Source: Salinibacillus aidingensis
Lineage (GTDB): Bacteria > Bacillota > Bacilli > Bacillales > Alkalibacillaceae
NCBI RefSeq assembly: GCF_039522525.1
Contig: NZ_BAAADO010000009.1
Location: 35,539 to 99,538, forward strand
Length of the DNA: 64,000 nt
Reading direction: 5' to 3'
The translations under genes were made by a program, and so were the position numbers. Positions within the stretch are counted from its first letter, which is position 1, and every line of letters begins with the position of its first letter. Positions 7,941-16,457 of the stretch are shown piece after piece. Below the pieces are notes generated by a model. It had not been told where the DNA came from. It did no database searches and saw nothing but the letters and a program-made list of their open reading frames with translations.

Positions 7941-9002
7941 ATGAAGGAAATCTACAGTGATATCATTCAGTTTCGCGGGTCCCATTATGATTATGGACGA
8001 ATGCAGGGGGAGCAATTAAAGAATTCTTTAATCGTAAAAAATCGGGAACGGCAATGGAAGGTGAGAAGACCACGATTTTCCGTTGATGAACAGGAAGCGA
8101 GGGATGCCATTCGCCGCTTTGCTCCTGGCATCTGGGAGGAAATCATTGGTCTGCAGGATGCTTTGGAATGGCCGATAGAACGTGTGTTAATGGAATTCAG
8201 TGGTTATCGCTTGCCATACGCTCGTTCGGGCTGTTCGATTTTGACAGGGGAAAATTATTTTATTCGTAATTATGATTATCATCCGAAGACTTATGAGGGC
8301 CGGTATGCACTCTATCAGCCAACGGATCATGGCTATGCGACGGCGGGTCCTCAGCAGAAAATTACAGGGCGTCCGGATGGAATCAATGAAAAAGGCCTGG
8401 TATTAGGTTATAACTTCATGCATCGAAAAAAGCCGGGAGAAGGGTTCATCTGTCATATGATTGGCCGGATGGTACTTGAAAATTGCGCCAATATAGAAGA
8501 AGCTGTGGCTATGTTAAAGGAAATCCCACACCGCCATTCCTTTAGCTATATTGCCTATGATCAGGGTGGACAGGCCTTTGTTGTCGAGGCATCCCCGAGA
8601 GGAACAGAGGTGCGTCAATCCACGGTCTGTACGAACCATTTTGAAATGATGAAACAGGAAAATCGTCATCACCTGGTTGACTCCTATAAGCGTTTAGAGG
8701 CAATGGAGCAGGGGAAATCAACCATTCAGAATTCCTATGATGCTTTCCGTCTGCTGAACGATACGGATAGGGGAGTTTTCTCAAAACAATATAAAAACTG
8801 GGCGGGTACCATTCATACCTCAGCCTACTTTCCAAAAGAAAAGAAAGCGTGGTTTGCTTTGGGCGGTGATCAGGAGCCGGCAGAAATAGACTTTGGAGAT
8901 TGGGTATCGGGAAATGATCTGAACATGGACCGCATTTATGGGGAAGTAGATACAGATCTTCCTTTTGTTCACATGGATGAAAATGCCACCTGGTTTAAGT
9001 AA
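7941..9002 (+). CDS. C45-family autoproteolytic hydrolase/acyltransferase
   Basis: A 353-residue Ntn-hydrolase resembling acyl-CoA:6-aminopenicillanate acyltransferases and linear amide C-N hydrolases. The likely nucleophile is Cys98 in RSGCSIL, which should be exposed by self-cleavage before it. The following NYFIRNYDYHP segment matches the N-F-D-like region after the nucleophile in the family, and GLVLGYNFM and CTNHF also fit. No signal peptide is evident, so it is probably cytoplasmic. The start at ATG 7941 has AAAGGAG upstream, whereas the TTG at 7902 sits in the preceding terminator tail. The natural substrate is unknown. Confidence 0.82.
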   Translation: MKEIYSDIIQFRGSHYDYGRMQGEQLKNSLIVKNRERQWKVRRPRFSVDEQEARDAIRRFAPGIWEEIIGLQDALEWPIERVLMEFSGYRLPYARSGCSILTGENYFIRNYDYHPKTYEGRYALYQPTDHGYATAGPQQKITGRPDGINEKGLVLGYNFMHRKKPGEGFICHMIGRMVLENCANIEEAVAMLKEIPHRHSFSYIAYDQGGQAFVVEASPRGTEVRQSTVCTNHFEMMKQENRHHLVDSYKRLEAMEQGKSTIQNSYDAFRLLNDTDRGVFSKQYKNWAGTIHTSAYFPKEKKAWFALGGDQEPAEIDFGDWVSGNDLNMDRIYGEVDTDLPFVHMDENATWFK

Positions 9003-9005
9003 GAA

Positions 9006-9050
9006 ATAAAAAACCTGCAGGACCTTAATGAAGTCCTGCAGGTTTTTTAT
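9006..9050. terminator. Bidirectional terminator
   Basis: Perfect stem AAAAAACCTGCAGGAC / GTCCTGCAGGTTTTTT with a 9-base loop. It can serve both the C45 gene and anything arriving from the right on the minus strand. Confidence 0.88.
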
Positions 9051-9106
9051 AACGGGTTCGGTTGTGAAGTACAAGATGTAAAATAACAACCCTTTTATCA
9101 TTCCAA

Positions 9107-9301
9107 TTAAAGTAAAGGGCACGATTGTTGAACAAGCGGTGCGGTAATATCTTTTTTGTTATTACATAAAATAGGCTTTAAGGGAGAATTGTTGTGCAAA
9201 GGAAGATTATTGATAAGTTCAGGTATTATTCCTTTGTCATCAAAGTGAGAGTGAAATTGCTTTGTTCCACAAACGAGGGCTTTAGTTGAAGAAGAAGCCA
9301 T
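9107..9301 (-). CDS. Possible small ORF, 64 aa (doubtful)
   Basis: An open frame with plausible codon choice and Asn, Cys, Pro and Leu content. It lies between two hairpins that would isolate it as a unit. No convincing ribosome binding site precedes the ATG, and I do not recognise the product. It is listed because nothing else explains this 250-bp stretch; it may be chance. Confidence 0.22.
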   Translation of the reverse strand: MASSSTKALVCGTKQFHSHFDDKGIIPELINNLPLHNNSPLKPILCNNKKDITAPLVQQSCPLL

Positions 9302-9314
9302 TTAAATTCATAGG

Positions 9315-9346
9315 AAAAGGAGCTTGATTGTCCAAGCTCCTTTTTA
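9315..9346. terminator. Hairpin AAGGAGCTTG with flanking A and T runs
   Basis: Stem AAGGAGCTTG / CAAGCTCCTT with a 6-base loop, A-run on the left and T-run on the right. It could terminate in either direction. Confidence 0.6.
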
Positions 9347-9362
9347 TTGTGTTAAATTTACT

Positions 9363-9418
9363 GTTAATTTATATGTCATTTTCAGTGTTAATTTATATGT
9401 CATTTTCAGTGTTAATTC
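9363..9418. repeat. 24-bp tandem duplication
   Basis: Two perfect copies of a 24-bp unit (9363-9386, 9387-9410) beginning GTTAATTTATATGTC, followed by a partial third copy. It is too small and AT-rich to be a CRISPR array and probably arose by slippage. Nothing else is seen between 9346 and the stop at 9489. Confidence 0.8.
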
Positions 9419-9488
9419 CTAACCATTTAAGGGTCTATTCACATTGTTTTTAGTGTTTTGCACTCCAAAACCGAACCCGTTAGGTTTT

Positions 9489-10373
9489 TCATTGAGTGCT
9501 TTTTTTGAAATTACTTCCTGAGACGTCTGCTACATTTTCAATGGCGATGAGCGCTTCAGGATCAATGTCATTTGCAATGCTTCGAACGATTGACAATTCA
9601 ATACGGGTGACAACGGTGTAAATGATCTTTTTGGGATCATTTGTATAAACCCCTTCTCCATGAAAAAAGGTGATTCCACGCCCCAACTGCTGAATGAGTG
9701 AATCTGCCAATTCATCCGGAACGTCGGAAATAATCGTTACAGACTTGAGCTCCTCCATACCTTCAACAACGACATCAATCATTTTAAAGGCGATGTAATA
9801 AGTAATGATGGAATACATAGCCGTTTCCCAGCTGAAGACAAGTAAAGCAGCCAAAATAAAAATGAAAAAATTCATAATCATAACCAGCTGTCCTACAGAT
9901 ACCGGGCGTTCCTTACTGAATAAAATCGCGATAATTTCCGTTCCATCCAGTGCCCCGCCGGTACGAATCACCAGTCCGACGCCTGTTCCAAGAATCACCG
10001 CGCCGACAATCGTGGCTAAGAATAAGTCGTCCGTAACAGGCTCGAATTGATGCATAATGGCCGTGAAAATCGAGAGGACAACAATCCCATACAGTGTATG
10101 CATCGTAAATTTCCTTCCCATGCGGCGAAAGCCAATCAATAAAAAAGGAATATTAAATAAAATGATAAACACACTCATCTGATAATTGGTAATCGCACCT
10201 GCAATAATCGATAGTCCGATGACTCCACCGTCCAAAATGTCATTGGGAACGAGAAATAATTCCAGACCTATACTTGCAATGATGGCTCCAATGGTGATCA
10301 TAAAGATTTGCATAATCTCTTTAAGGACTTTTTTTCTTCTGATTTTGGACAACAGAATCAGCCTTTCCTTCAA
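9489..10373 (-). CDS. YitT/YpjC-family membrane protein with C-terminal DUF2179 domain
   Basis: 294 residues. About five to six transmembrane helices (residues 18-210) carry the YitT-family motif LFLVPNDILDGGVIGLS and the Gly-rich GTGVGLVIRTGGALDGTEI segment. A cytoplasmic DUF2179 domain follows (about 215-290; VTIISDVPDELADSL, RGITFFHGEGVYT). The start is TTG at 10373 with TGAGGT upstream. The molecular function of this widespread Bacillus family is not established. It appears monocistronic. Confidence 0.88.
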   Translation of the reverse strand: MKERLILLSKIRRKKVLKEIMQIFMITIGAIIASIGLELFLVPNDILDGGVIGLSIIAGAITNYQMSVFIILFNIPFLLIGFRRMGRKFTMHTLYGIVVLSIFTAIMHQFEPVTDDLFLATIVGAVILGTGVGLVIRTGGALDGTEIIAILFSKERPVSVGQLVMIMNFFIFILAALLVFSWETAMYSIITYYIAFKMIDVVVEGMEELKSVTIISDVPDELADSLIQQLGRGITFFHGEGVYTNDPKKIIYTVVTRIELSIVRSIANDIDPEALIAIENVADVSGSNFKKSTQ

Positions 10374-10551
10374 GTTGATGACCTCATACAGTACATATCA
10401 TAACCATTCGCTTATAAATCATAATCGAAAGGTGAAGAGGACTGATCAGGATGACGGCCATAGAGACAGGTGCTGCAGACAAGATGTTTCTCATAATGTA
10501 TACTCAAATTAACGATGAAACCTTTAGTTCTTATATGGCAGGTGTTAAAAG

Positions 10552-10713
10552 ATGGAAAATGAATTTGTAGTAGGATGGGGTACACTAGCCTTGATTAATG
10601 CCGGGCTGGCGCAAGGAAAAAATCGTACGGGTCTAAACTGGTTTTTACTATCGTTATTCCTCGGTCCTTTAGCAACTTTTATCCTGTTATTTGTGGAGAA
10701 AAGGGAGGATTAG
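10552..10713 (+). CDS. Small membrane protein, 53 aa
   Basis: A compact ORF encoding a short N-terminal segment with a Gly-rich patch (GLAQGKNRTG), then one long hydrophobic segment (about residues 30-48) and a charged tail (EKRED). The KNRTGLNWFLLSLFLGP pattern resembles small Bacillus membrane peptides in which a basic loop precedes a single helix. The upstream site is only GGCAGGTG, so translation may be modest. It is followed directly by a GC-rich repeat block. The function is unknown. Confidence 0.55.
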   Translation: MENEFVVGWGTLALINAGLAQGKNRTGLNWFLLSLFLGPLATFILLFVEKRED

Positions 10714-10734
10714 AATAGGCAAAAAAAGCGGAAG

Positions 10735-10985
10735 CACACGCTTGTCCAGCTGCGGCTCCTAGGTCAAGGCGGATATAAGCCAAAGCCATTGCGTGGCCAA
10801 AACCATGCCACTCCATGTCTTCGTCTTATCCCGCATGACCTGATCAGTCGCCTCCGCTCTTCTAATGTCCAGCTGCGGCTCCCAGGCCCAAGCGGTCATA
10901 AGCAGAATACCCTCCATGGCCAAAAGCGGCCACTCCGGATATTCTGCTTATGCCGTCGGGCCTAAACGGCCGCCTCCGCTTTTCC
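10735..10985. repeat. GC-rich tandem repeat block (two units of about 120 bp)
   Basis: Two related units begin TGTCCAGCTGCGGCTCC (near 10743 and 10866), each ending in a CGCCTCCGCT-like motif, with internal inverted segments (GCGGTCATAAGCAGAAT against ATTCTGCTTATGCCG). The composition is much richer in GC than the surroundings. Such elements are scattered in Bacillaceae genomes; a related one is at 18706-18862. It fills the gap between the 53-aa gene and the methyltransferase stop. Confidence 0.8.
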
Positions 10986-10997
10986 GAATTTACCTTG

Positions 10998-12122
10998 CTA
11001 TTTCCACACATCTTCAGCAATCTGAATGACATGACGGAGCTTATTCCATTGTTCTTCCTCTGTGAGCAGGTTTCCTTCTTCTGTCGATGCAAACCCGCAT
11101 TGTGGACTCAGACACAATTGGTCAAGGTTTACATATTTACCTGCCTGTTCAATTCTGCGTTTTACGTCGTCTGCTTCCTCAAGCTTACCGGATTTTGATG
11201 TAATCAGTCCAAGTACCAACTTTAAATCATTGCGGTGGACAAAACGCAGGGGATCAAATCCTCCTGAACGTTCATCGTCATATTCTAAAAATAGCCCATC
11301 AACATCGAGTCCGCCAAAAATCGTTTCAGAGGCGGCATCATAGCTTCCAGATGAAGCCCAGGTGGACTGGAAATTGCCACGGCAAATGTGCATGGTAATC
11401 TGTAGGTCATCCGGGCGATTTGCGATGGAATTATTAATGGTTTTGGCGAAGTACTTTTGTAATTCCTCAGGTTCCTGACCACGTGAGCGAATCATTTCAC
11501 GGCCTTTTTCATTAAAAAACAGGGACCATGACGTATCATCCAGCTGTAAATAACGGCAGCCAGCATCGTAGAAGGCCTGAATCGCTTTCTGATAAGCTTT
11601 GGTTAAATCCGTTAATAAAGCGTCGTCATCCTTGTAAAAATGGGTGTTATTTTTTCCCCTGAACCAAAGCATATTTGGGCTTGGAATCGTCATTTTGGCG
11701 GTGTGGCTGCCGGCCAGACTATGTACGTATTTATAATGGTCAAGCATTGGATGATCACTGAAATCGATGCTGTCAGTAATTTTTACGCCGTGAGCTTTTG
11801 TTTTGGTTCCATGGAACTGAATGCCTTCTCCCGTATTATAGCCCTCTACACCATCCAGACCTTCAAGGAAGTCAAAATGCCACCAGGCCCGGCGGAATTC
11901 TCCATCCGTTACGGCCTGTAAGCCAATTTCCTTCTGCTTTTCTACAATCCGTGCGATTTCCTGGTCTTCAATCTCTTTCAAACGTTCGGCGCTTATTTCA
12001 CCTTTTTCCTTTTGAATTCGTCCCTGTTTAATTCGCTCGGACCTTAATAGACTGCCGACGTGATCAGCCCGAAATGGAGGGTTTACCCTTGTTTTTGATT
12101 GTGTTATTTGACTTTGAACCAT
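10998..12122 (-). CDS. MetE-like cobalamin-independent methyltransferase (YxjG/YxjH type)
   Basis: A 374-residue single-domain homologue of the catalytic half of methionine synthase II. It probably methylates homocysteine or a related thiol. FRADHVGSLLR at the N-terminus, the zinc-binding histidine/cysteine in ITMHICRGNF, and the C-terminal LCLSPQCGFAS (second Cys) are all present. The start is ATG 12122, with AAGGGA correctly spaced; the ATG six codons earlier is less well placed. Transcription passes through a SAM-I riboswitch (12202-12306) and its terminator, the same arrangement known for yxjG and yxjH of B. subtilis. This supports a role in methionine supply or salvage, repressed when SAM is high. 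Confidence 0.9.
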   Translation of the reverse strand: MVQSQITQSKTRVNPPFRADHVGSLLRSERIKQGRIQKEKGEISAERLKEIEDQEIARIVEKQKEIGLQAVTDGEFRRAWWHFDFLEGLDGVEGYNTGEGIQFHGTKTKAHGVKITDSIDFSDHPMLDHYKYVHSLAGSHTAKMTIPSPNMLWFRGKNNTHFYKDDDALLTDLTKAYQKAIQAFYDAGCRYLQLDDTSWSLFFNEKGREMIRSRGQEPEELQKYFAKTINNSIANRPDDLQITMHICRGNFQSTWASSGSYDAASETIFGGLDVDGLFLEYDDERSGGFDPLRFVHRNDLKLVLGLITSKSGKLEEADDVKRRIEQAGKYVNLDQLCLSPQCGFASTEEGNLLTEEEQWNKLRHVIQIAEDVWK

Positions 12123-12150
12123 GAAAATCCCTTCTTTCATAAAATTTAAT

Positions 12151-12186
12151 AAAAAAGAGCCTTCATAAGAAGAAGGCTCTTTTTGT
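12151..12186 (-). terminator. Intrinsic terminator of the S-box leader
   Basis: Stem AGAGCCTTC / GAAGGCTCT with a T-run on the minus strand, between the aptamer and the methyltransferase start. Confidence 0.9.
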
Positions 12187-12201
12187 CAACGGAACATTCT
12201 T

Positions 12202-12306
12202 CTTATCTTTAAGGTATTCTACTACCTTACTGGAATTAGCACCGGGCCTGTTACAGGCTGGTTGCTGAGGTGTCATCGGGCCAGTCCCTCAACCTCTCTG
12301 GATAAG
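12202..12306 (-). ncRNA. SAM-I (S-box) riboswitch
   Basis: On the minus strand the aptamer opens CTTATCCAGAGAGG, continues with GAGGGACTGGCCCGATGA and CCTCAGCAACC, and closes with GATAAG, pairing with the first bases to form P1. These are the conserved S-box core elements, including the kink-turn and the GCAACC box. The terminator at 12151 completes the expression platform. SAM binding should favour termination and so repress the MetE-like gene. Confidence 0.93.
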
Positions 12307-12614
12307 AAAAGTACGTTATGGAGTTGTCTTAAGAACTTTCTATCAATATATAATAAATGATTCAGAAAGGCAACACTTTATAAAAAATTTCCACAAAAAG
12401 CACCAGGAGCGGAGTCGTTTGAAAATAAACAATAGTAAATAAAAAAGCACCATTCTTTTTTTCTGGCCAAAAAAAAGTTATCATCTATAAGGAGTACTTT
12501 TTCATTTAGGTAAATCAGCTGTTTACAGGTGGACAAACAGGGGTGTTGCCGATGAATATGAATGGTTTTTCCACCGCAGGCTAAAAACGAGTGTATAATA
12601 GAGGAGTTGAGCGT
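12307..12614. other. Intergenic region between divergent units
   Basis: Holds the promoter of the minus-strand S-box transcript and, near the right end, the leader of the plus-strand permease operon. The A-rich centre (12420-12500) contains no gene I can support. Confidence 0.4.
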
Positions 12615-12650
12615 ATGCAAATTGACAGGATGGGGTTTTTGTATGACTAA
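12615..12650 (+). CDS. Possible 11-codon leader peptide overlapping the next start
   Basis: GAGGAG at 12601 precedes an ATG at 12615 that reads 11 codons (MQIDRMGFLYD) to TAA at 12648. The stop overlaps the ATG of the 85-aa gene at 12643 by frame shift. This geometry would allow translational coupling or attenuation. The evidence is only the site and spacing, so it may be fortuitous. Confidence 0.3.
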   Translation: MQIDRMGFLYD

Positions 12651-12900
12651 AGGAAATAAAAAGCATAACCATGAACCGCAGAATATAGAAGTATGGGAAG
12701 ATCTTGTACATATAAAGGATTTAGGGCTTGCCCTTCTTATCTGTGGGGCTGGAGCATTGGGAGGATATTTTCTTGCTCCAAACAATGCCTCTGAACCTTT
12801 ATTTTATGGACTGGCAGGTGCCGTGCTTGGATTTATCATCAGCAGTTTTATTATTAAACCAAAACGTACATTTGAAGAGATAAGGGAAGAGGATCAATGA
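12643..12900 (+). CDS. Small two-helix membrane protein of a TctA permease operon, 85 aa
   Basis: 85 residues: a hydrophilic, charged N-terminus (1-26), then two hydrophobic segments (about 28-47 and 52-73) separated by a short PNNASEP loop, and a charged tail. Its stop overlaps the start of the TctA-like permease by four bases, so the two are translationally coupled. The position is that of a TctB-like small subunit, but it is much shorter than normal TctB and has two rather than four helices. The start at 12643 follows a purine-rich AGGATGGGG. The role as permease partner is inferred from context. Confidence 0.65.
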   Translation: MTKGNKKHNHEPQNIEVWEDLVHIKDLGLALLICGAGALGGYFLAPNNASEPLFYGLAGAVLGFIISSFIIKPKRTFEEIREEDQ

Positions 12901-14252
12901 TGGATATTAGTTTAATTTTACAGATGGTGCTCGTTGCTGGAATTGCATCTGTACTCTATACATTAATCGGAGTGGCACCTGGTACAGATGAAACAGCTGT
13001 CTTAGCACCCGTAACTCTTGTTTTAGTTCTGGCTGGATTTGAACCTGTGATTATTTTAACGTTCTTCATGGCAGCGATTGTAGCCAAGAAATTAACTGAT
13101 TCGATTCCGGTTGCTGTTGCCGGTATTCCAGGCGGGGTGATGTCGGCACCAATGGTAGAACATGCCCTCGTCTTGAAGAAACACGGACTGGCGGATACCA
13201 GTATTAGAAAAATGGCTTCCGGCTCGGTGATTGGAACGATTGTATCGATTCCTATCAGTTTTGCTTTGGCAAATGTTCTTTCCGAATTTTCGGAGGTTAT
13301 TAAGGAGTATACCGATCCCATTTTCTTTTTTGGAGCTATCTTTTTAGCCTTAATGACTAAAAATAAGTGGCTTGCCTTAGTATCTATATTGCCGCTTGCT
13401 CTGTTAATTCAAGGGCTGCGTCACTTATATTGGGGAGTCGGGATTGTTCCTGAGGATACGACGGTATTTATCTCCTTTTTCTTAGGAATTACTATTGGTC
13501 CTGTGATATTAACCCTATTTGAATTGTTAAATGGTGACTTACGTTCAAAATTAACGCGTCACGATACAAAGAAGATTTCCTTTAAAATCAGCAAAAAAAT
13601 TAAGGGGTTTCCGAATCCGTTTCGTATTCTGACAAAAAATGAGACGGTTTCAAGCTTCTTTTCTTCCATATTAGGTGTGGGGACCTTTTTCTTAAGTCCT
13701 GTGGGTATGACCATTATGATTGGTGAGGTTGTGGCAAGTAAGATTAAGGATCCGGTCAAAAAGGCTGCACGTGCCATTTCATCGATGGATGCTTTAACAA
13801 ATGCGGCTTATATTAGCGGGACTTTAATTCCACTAATTGCACTTGGCATTCCATTATCGCCAACAGCTATTGGACCTGGACATGCACTGTTTAATGCACC
13901 ACCAGTTTTTACACAGGACCATAATTTGCATCATATCTTATCAATGTCTGAATTTTTTTGGGCGACAATTATTGGTGCCGGAATTGCGATTTTGATTACG
14001 TATTTTGTAACGGTGAAGTATGCGGTGCAGATTTGCCGCTTTGTCTTTAAGCGTATTCCGCATGAGGCGATGCTGGGCTTGTTTTTCGGGCTGGTTCTTC
14101 TCCTCGCCTATATGGATGCAGGCTGGCTGAATGTTGCCGGAGTTCTGCTTATTGGACTGGTTGCAGGCGTCCTTAACCGGTTAGGCGTCAACTACGGTGT
14201 TCAGTTTATGACATTATATGCAGCACCATTTATTGTTAATACGTTATTTTAA
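12897..14252 (+). CDS. TctA-family (tripartite tricarboxylate transporter) permease
   Basis: 451 residues, about ten to twelve transmembrane helices. The N-terminal GVAPGTDETAVLAPVTLVL aligns with the GxxPG signature of TctA permeases, and GIPLSPTAIGPG in the second half matches the repeated GIPGS-type motif. Family members import carboxylates with an extracytoplasmic TctC receptor, but no tctC gene is nearby. The gene ends 35 bp before mevalonate kinase, with no terminator between, so a carboxylate linked to isoprenoid metabolism (for instance mevalonate) is an attractive but untested substrate. Confidence 0.82.
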   Translation: MMDISLILQMVLVAGIASVLYTLIGVAPGTDETAVLAPVTLVLVLAGFEPVIILTFFMAAIVAKKLTDSIPVAVAGIPGGVMSAPMVEHALVLKKHGLADTSIRKMASGSVIGTIVSIPISFALANVLSEFSEVIKEYTDPIFFFGAIFLALMTKNKWLALVSILPLALLIQGLRHLYWGVGIVPEDTTVFISFFLGITIGPVILTLFELLNGDLRSKLTRHDTKKISFKISKKIKGFPNPFRILTKNETVSSFFSSILGVGTFFLSPVGMTIMIGEVVASKIKDPVKKAARAISSMDALTNAAYISGTLIPLIALGIPLSPTAIGPGHALFNAPPVFTQDHNLHHILSMSEFFWATIIGAGIAILITYFVTVKYAVQICRFVFKRIPHEAMLGLFFGLVLLLAYMDAGWLNVAGVLLIGLVAGVLNRLGVNYGVQFMTLYAAPFIVNTLF

Positions 14253-14287
14253 AAACAGAATTGATTGAATAGAAGTGGGGGATGTTT

Positions 14288-15277
14288 ATGCGTTCATCTT
14301 CTCAAATAAAGGGAGAGGGAACTGCCCATAGTAAACTCATCTTAATTGGAGAACATTCAGTTGTATATGGGGAGCCGGCGATTGCTCTTCCATTTCCATT
14401 ACTTATGGTAAAATCAACGGTACAAGAAGGTGCTGGTGAAATTACCATATCCAGTGACTTTTATAATGGCCCGCTCGGTACGATTCCGGACCGGTTGGAG
14501 GGCATTGCTGTATGTATTCGTGAATCGTTAAAATTCTTAGCCAAACCGGCAAAAGATATACATTTTACAATCAAATCCATGATTCCGATTGGTCGTGGTC
14601 TGGGTTCAAGTGCGGCCATTGCTACCTCGGTCGTACGCAGCCTTTTTTCTTATTTTGAAAAGACATTATCACACCAGATGTTAATGTATCTGGTTGATAT
14701 TGCTGAAAAATACGCCCATGGGAATCCAAGTGGAATTGATATGGAATGTGTGTCACGAGATGTCCCTATTTGGTTTAAGAAAGGGGAGGCCATTCAGCCG
14801 ATCGAAATGGGAGTACCATTGAATCTGGTTGTGGCTGATTCAGGCCGAATTGGAGATACACGGGCAGCAGTAACAGCGGTTCGGGAAAAATATGAAAAGC
14901 ATTACCAGAAAGCCAAGCAATCGATTAAATATATTGGTGACATGACGCGTAAGGCAAAATCCATTTTAGCCGGAGAACGCCCGGAAAAATTAGGCGGACT
15001 GTTGAACAAAGCCCAGGAGGAATTAATGAAGCTTGGCGTCAGTGATGGGAACCTGAATGAGCTCGTCACCTGTGCCCGGAATGCCGGTGCATTGGGAGCA
15101 AAATTAACAGGTGGCGGACGCGGGGGCTGTATCGTAGCCCTGGCTAAAAATATGGAGGATGCTGAGCGTATTTCCGATTCCCTGAAAGCAGCTGGGGCAA
15201 AGGATACATGGTTTTTCACCCTGGGAATGTCCCAATCCGCATCGATGAATGAAGCAAGCAGAGGAGATTTAATATGA
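14288..15277 (+). CDS. mvk: Mevalonate kinase
   Basis: 329 residues of the GHMP kinase superfamily; phosphorylates mevalonate with ATP. GEHSVVYGEPAIALPF near the N-terminus is the family opening. PIGRGLGSSAAIATS is the phosphate-binding motif, followed by the catalytic region GNPSGIDMECVS. The C-terminal GHMP motif is KLTGGGRGGCIVAL. I prefer ATG 14288 because the GTGGGGG site touches the ATG at 14282. The stop overlaps the start of mvaD (ATGA), showing translational coupling. Confidence 0.93.
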   Translation: MRSSSQIKGEGTAHSKLILIGEHSVVYGEPAIALPFPLLMVKSTVQEGAGEITISSDFYNGPLGTIPDRLEGIAVCIRESLKFLAKPAKDIHFTIKSMIPIGRGLGSSAAIATSVVRSLFSYFEKTLSHQMLMYLVDIAEKYAHGNPSGIDMECVSRDVPIWFKKGEAIQPIEMGVPLNLVVADSGRIGDTRAAVTAVREKYEKHYQKAKQSIKYIGDMTRKAKSILAGERPEKLGGLLNKAQEELMKLGVSDGNLNELVTCARNAGALGAKLTGGGRGGCIVALAKNMEDAERISDSLKAAGAKDTWFFTLGMSQSASMNEASRGDLI

Positions 15278-16293
15278 AGGCGGTAGCGAAAGCACATACA
15301 AACATTGCCCTTATTAAGTATTGGGGTAAGCGAAATGATGAACTGATTTTACCGATGAATAACAGTCTGTCTCTCACATTGGATCATTTTTATACGACCA
15401 CGGAAGTTCAGTTTGATGAGGCTTTACAAACAGATACGTTTATTTTTAACGGGGAGACCGCCAGCGATTCAGAGTCTGCCAAAATTTCCAGCTATCTGGA
15501 CCGAATCAGACAATTTGCCGGTGTACAGATGTATGCAGCCGTTCGTTCGGTGAATCATGTTCCGACATCAGCAGGTTTTGCTTCGTCTGCATCAGGGTTT
15601 GCCGCTTTGGCTGCAGCTTCAACTAAGGCACTGGGTCTTGATTTGGACAGGAAAACCCTCTCCATCCTTGCCCGTCAAGGATCAGGATCTGCGTGCCGTT
15701 CCGTTTTTGGAGGATTTGCCGAATGGGAAAAAGGAAGCCGGACTGATGGTTCCGATTCCTATGCCGTGCCGATTATGAGTAAAACGGAGTGGGATGTCCG
15801 TGTATTGTCCGTGCTGCTGGAATCAAACGAAAAGCCGATCTCCAGCCGTAAAGGGATGAAGCGTACAGTGGAGACCTCTCCGTTTTATTCAGGGTGGCTT
15901 GAAGCAGTTGACCATGAATTAAAAGAAATAAAAACAGCGATACGAACGAAAGACTTTGAGCGGTTAGGAAAGGTCGCCGAAGCCAATGCATTAAAAATGC
16001 ACGCAACGATGCTGGGCTCCCATCCGCCATTTACCTATTGGCAGAGTAGTACAATGGCTGTCATGGAAGAAGTACAGCATCTGAGAGATAAAGGAATACA
16101 GGCTTATTATACGATTGATGCAGGACCTAACGTAAAAATTCTGTGTCTTCCGGAAGACGAGCAGAAGATACGGGATGAGCTGGAAAATCTGGAAATGGTG
16201 AAAGGCATATACGGCTGTCGACCTGGTCCCGGTATTGAATATAAAGAGAAACTTCCATCACTGGGGGATTCTCCATCCCCCAGTGATGGTTAG
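15274..16293 (+). CDS. mvaD: Diphosphomevalonate decarboxylase with repeat-derived C-terminus
   Basis: 339 residues. Converts mevalonate diphosphate to isopentenyl diphosphate with ATP. The signature HTNIALIKYWGKR is at the N-terminus, and VPTSAGFASSASGFAAL is the GHMP phosphate loop. GSACRS follows, and the catalytic aspartate lies in TIDAGPNVK near 290. The natural C-terminus appears to end around GPGIEY. The last 16 codons (KEKLPSLGDSPSPSDG) and the stop lie inside a palindromic repeat, so the tail is an insertion product that replaced or extended the original end. The core is intact and probably active. Confidence 0.93.
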   Translation: MKAVAKAHTNIALIKYWGKRNDELILPMNNSLSLTLDHFYTTTEVQFDEALQTDTFIFNGETASDSESAKISSYLDRIRQFAGVQMYAAVRSVNHVPTSAGFASSASGFAALAAASTKALGLDLDRKTLSILARQGSGSACRSVFGGFAEWEKGSRTDGSDSYAVPIMSKTEWDVRVLSVLLESNEKPISSRKGMKRTVETSPFYSGWLEAVDHELKEIKTAIRTKDFERLGKVAEANALKMHATMLGSHPPFTYWQSSTMAVMEEVQHLRDKGIQAYYTIDAGPNVKILCLPEDEQKIRDELENLEMVKGIYGCRPGPGIEYKEKLPSLGDSPSPSDG

Positions 16294-16397
16294 TTGAACT
16301 TATCAGGAATTTACCGGACGTTTATCCCCACTTAGTCTTGTTGGGTTACCCTCAAGACTTGAAGAAGGGATAATACGGCCAGTTCATGCGTGATAAA
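16240..16397 (+). repeat. Palindromic repeat, full-length copy A
   Basis: Two hairpins: a first arm ending AACTTCCATCACTGGGGG with its complement ending CCCAGTGATGGTTAGTTGAA, then a second from TTACCGGACGTTTATCCCC to the matching TAATACGGCCAGTTCATG. It overlaps the 3' end of mvaD and separates mvaD from pmk. Confidence 0.88.
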
Positions 16398-16457
16398 GAT
16401 CGATTGTAGTTGTAAAAAAGCCTGGTCTTAAAGTGATCTGAAAGAGAGGGAATTCCA

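Noticed and set aside
9363..9418. Possible CRISPR array
   Set aside because: Only two tandem units with no spacers; simple 24-bp duplication. No cas genes in the window.
12378..12785. Minus-strand 135-codon ORF upstream of the permease operon
   Set aside because: Overlaps the leader and the start of the plus-strand operon, with unusual composition and no start signal.
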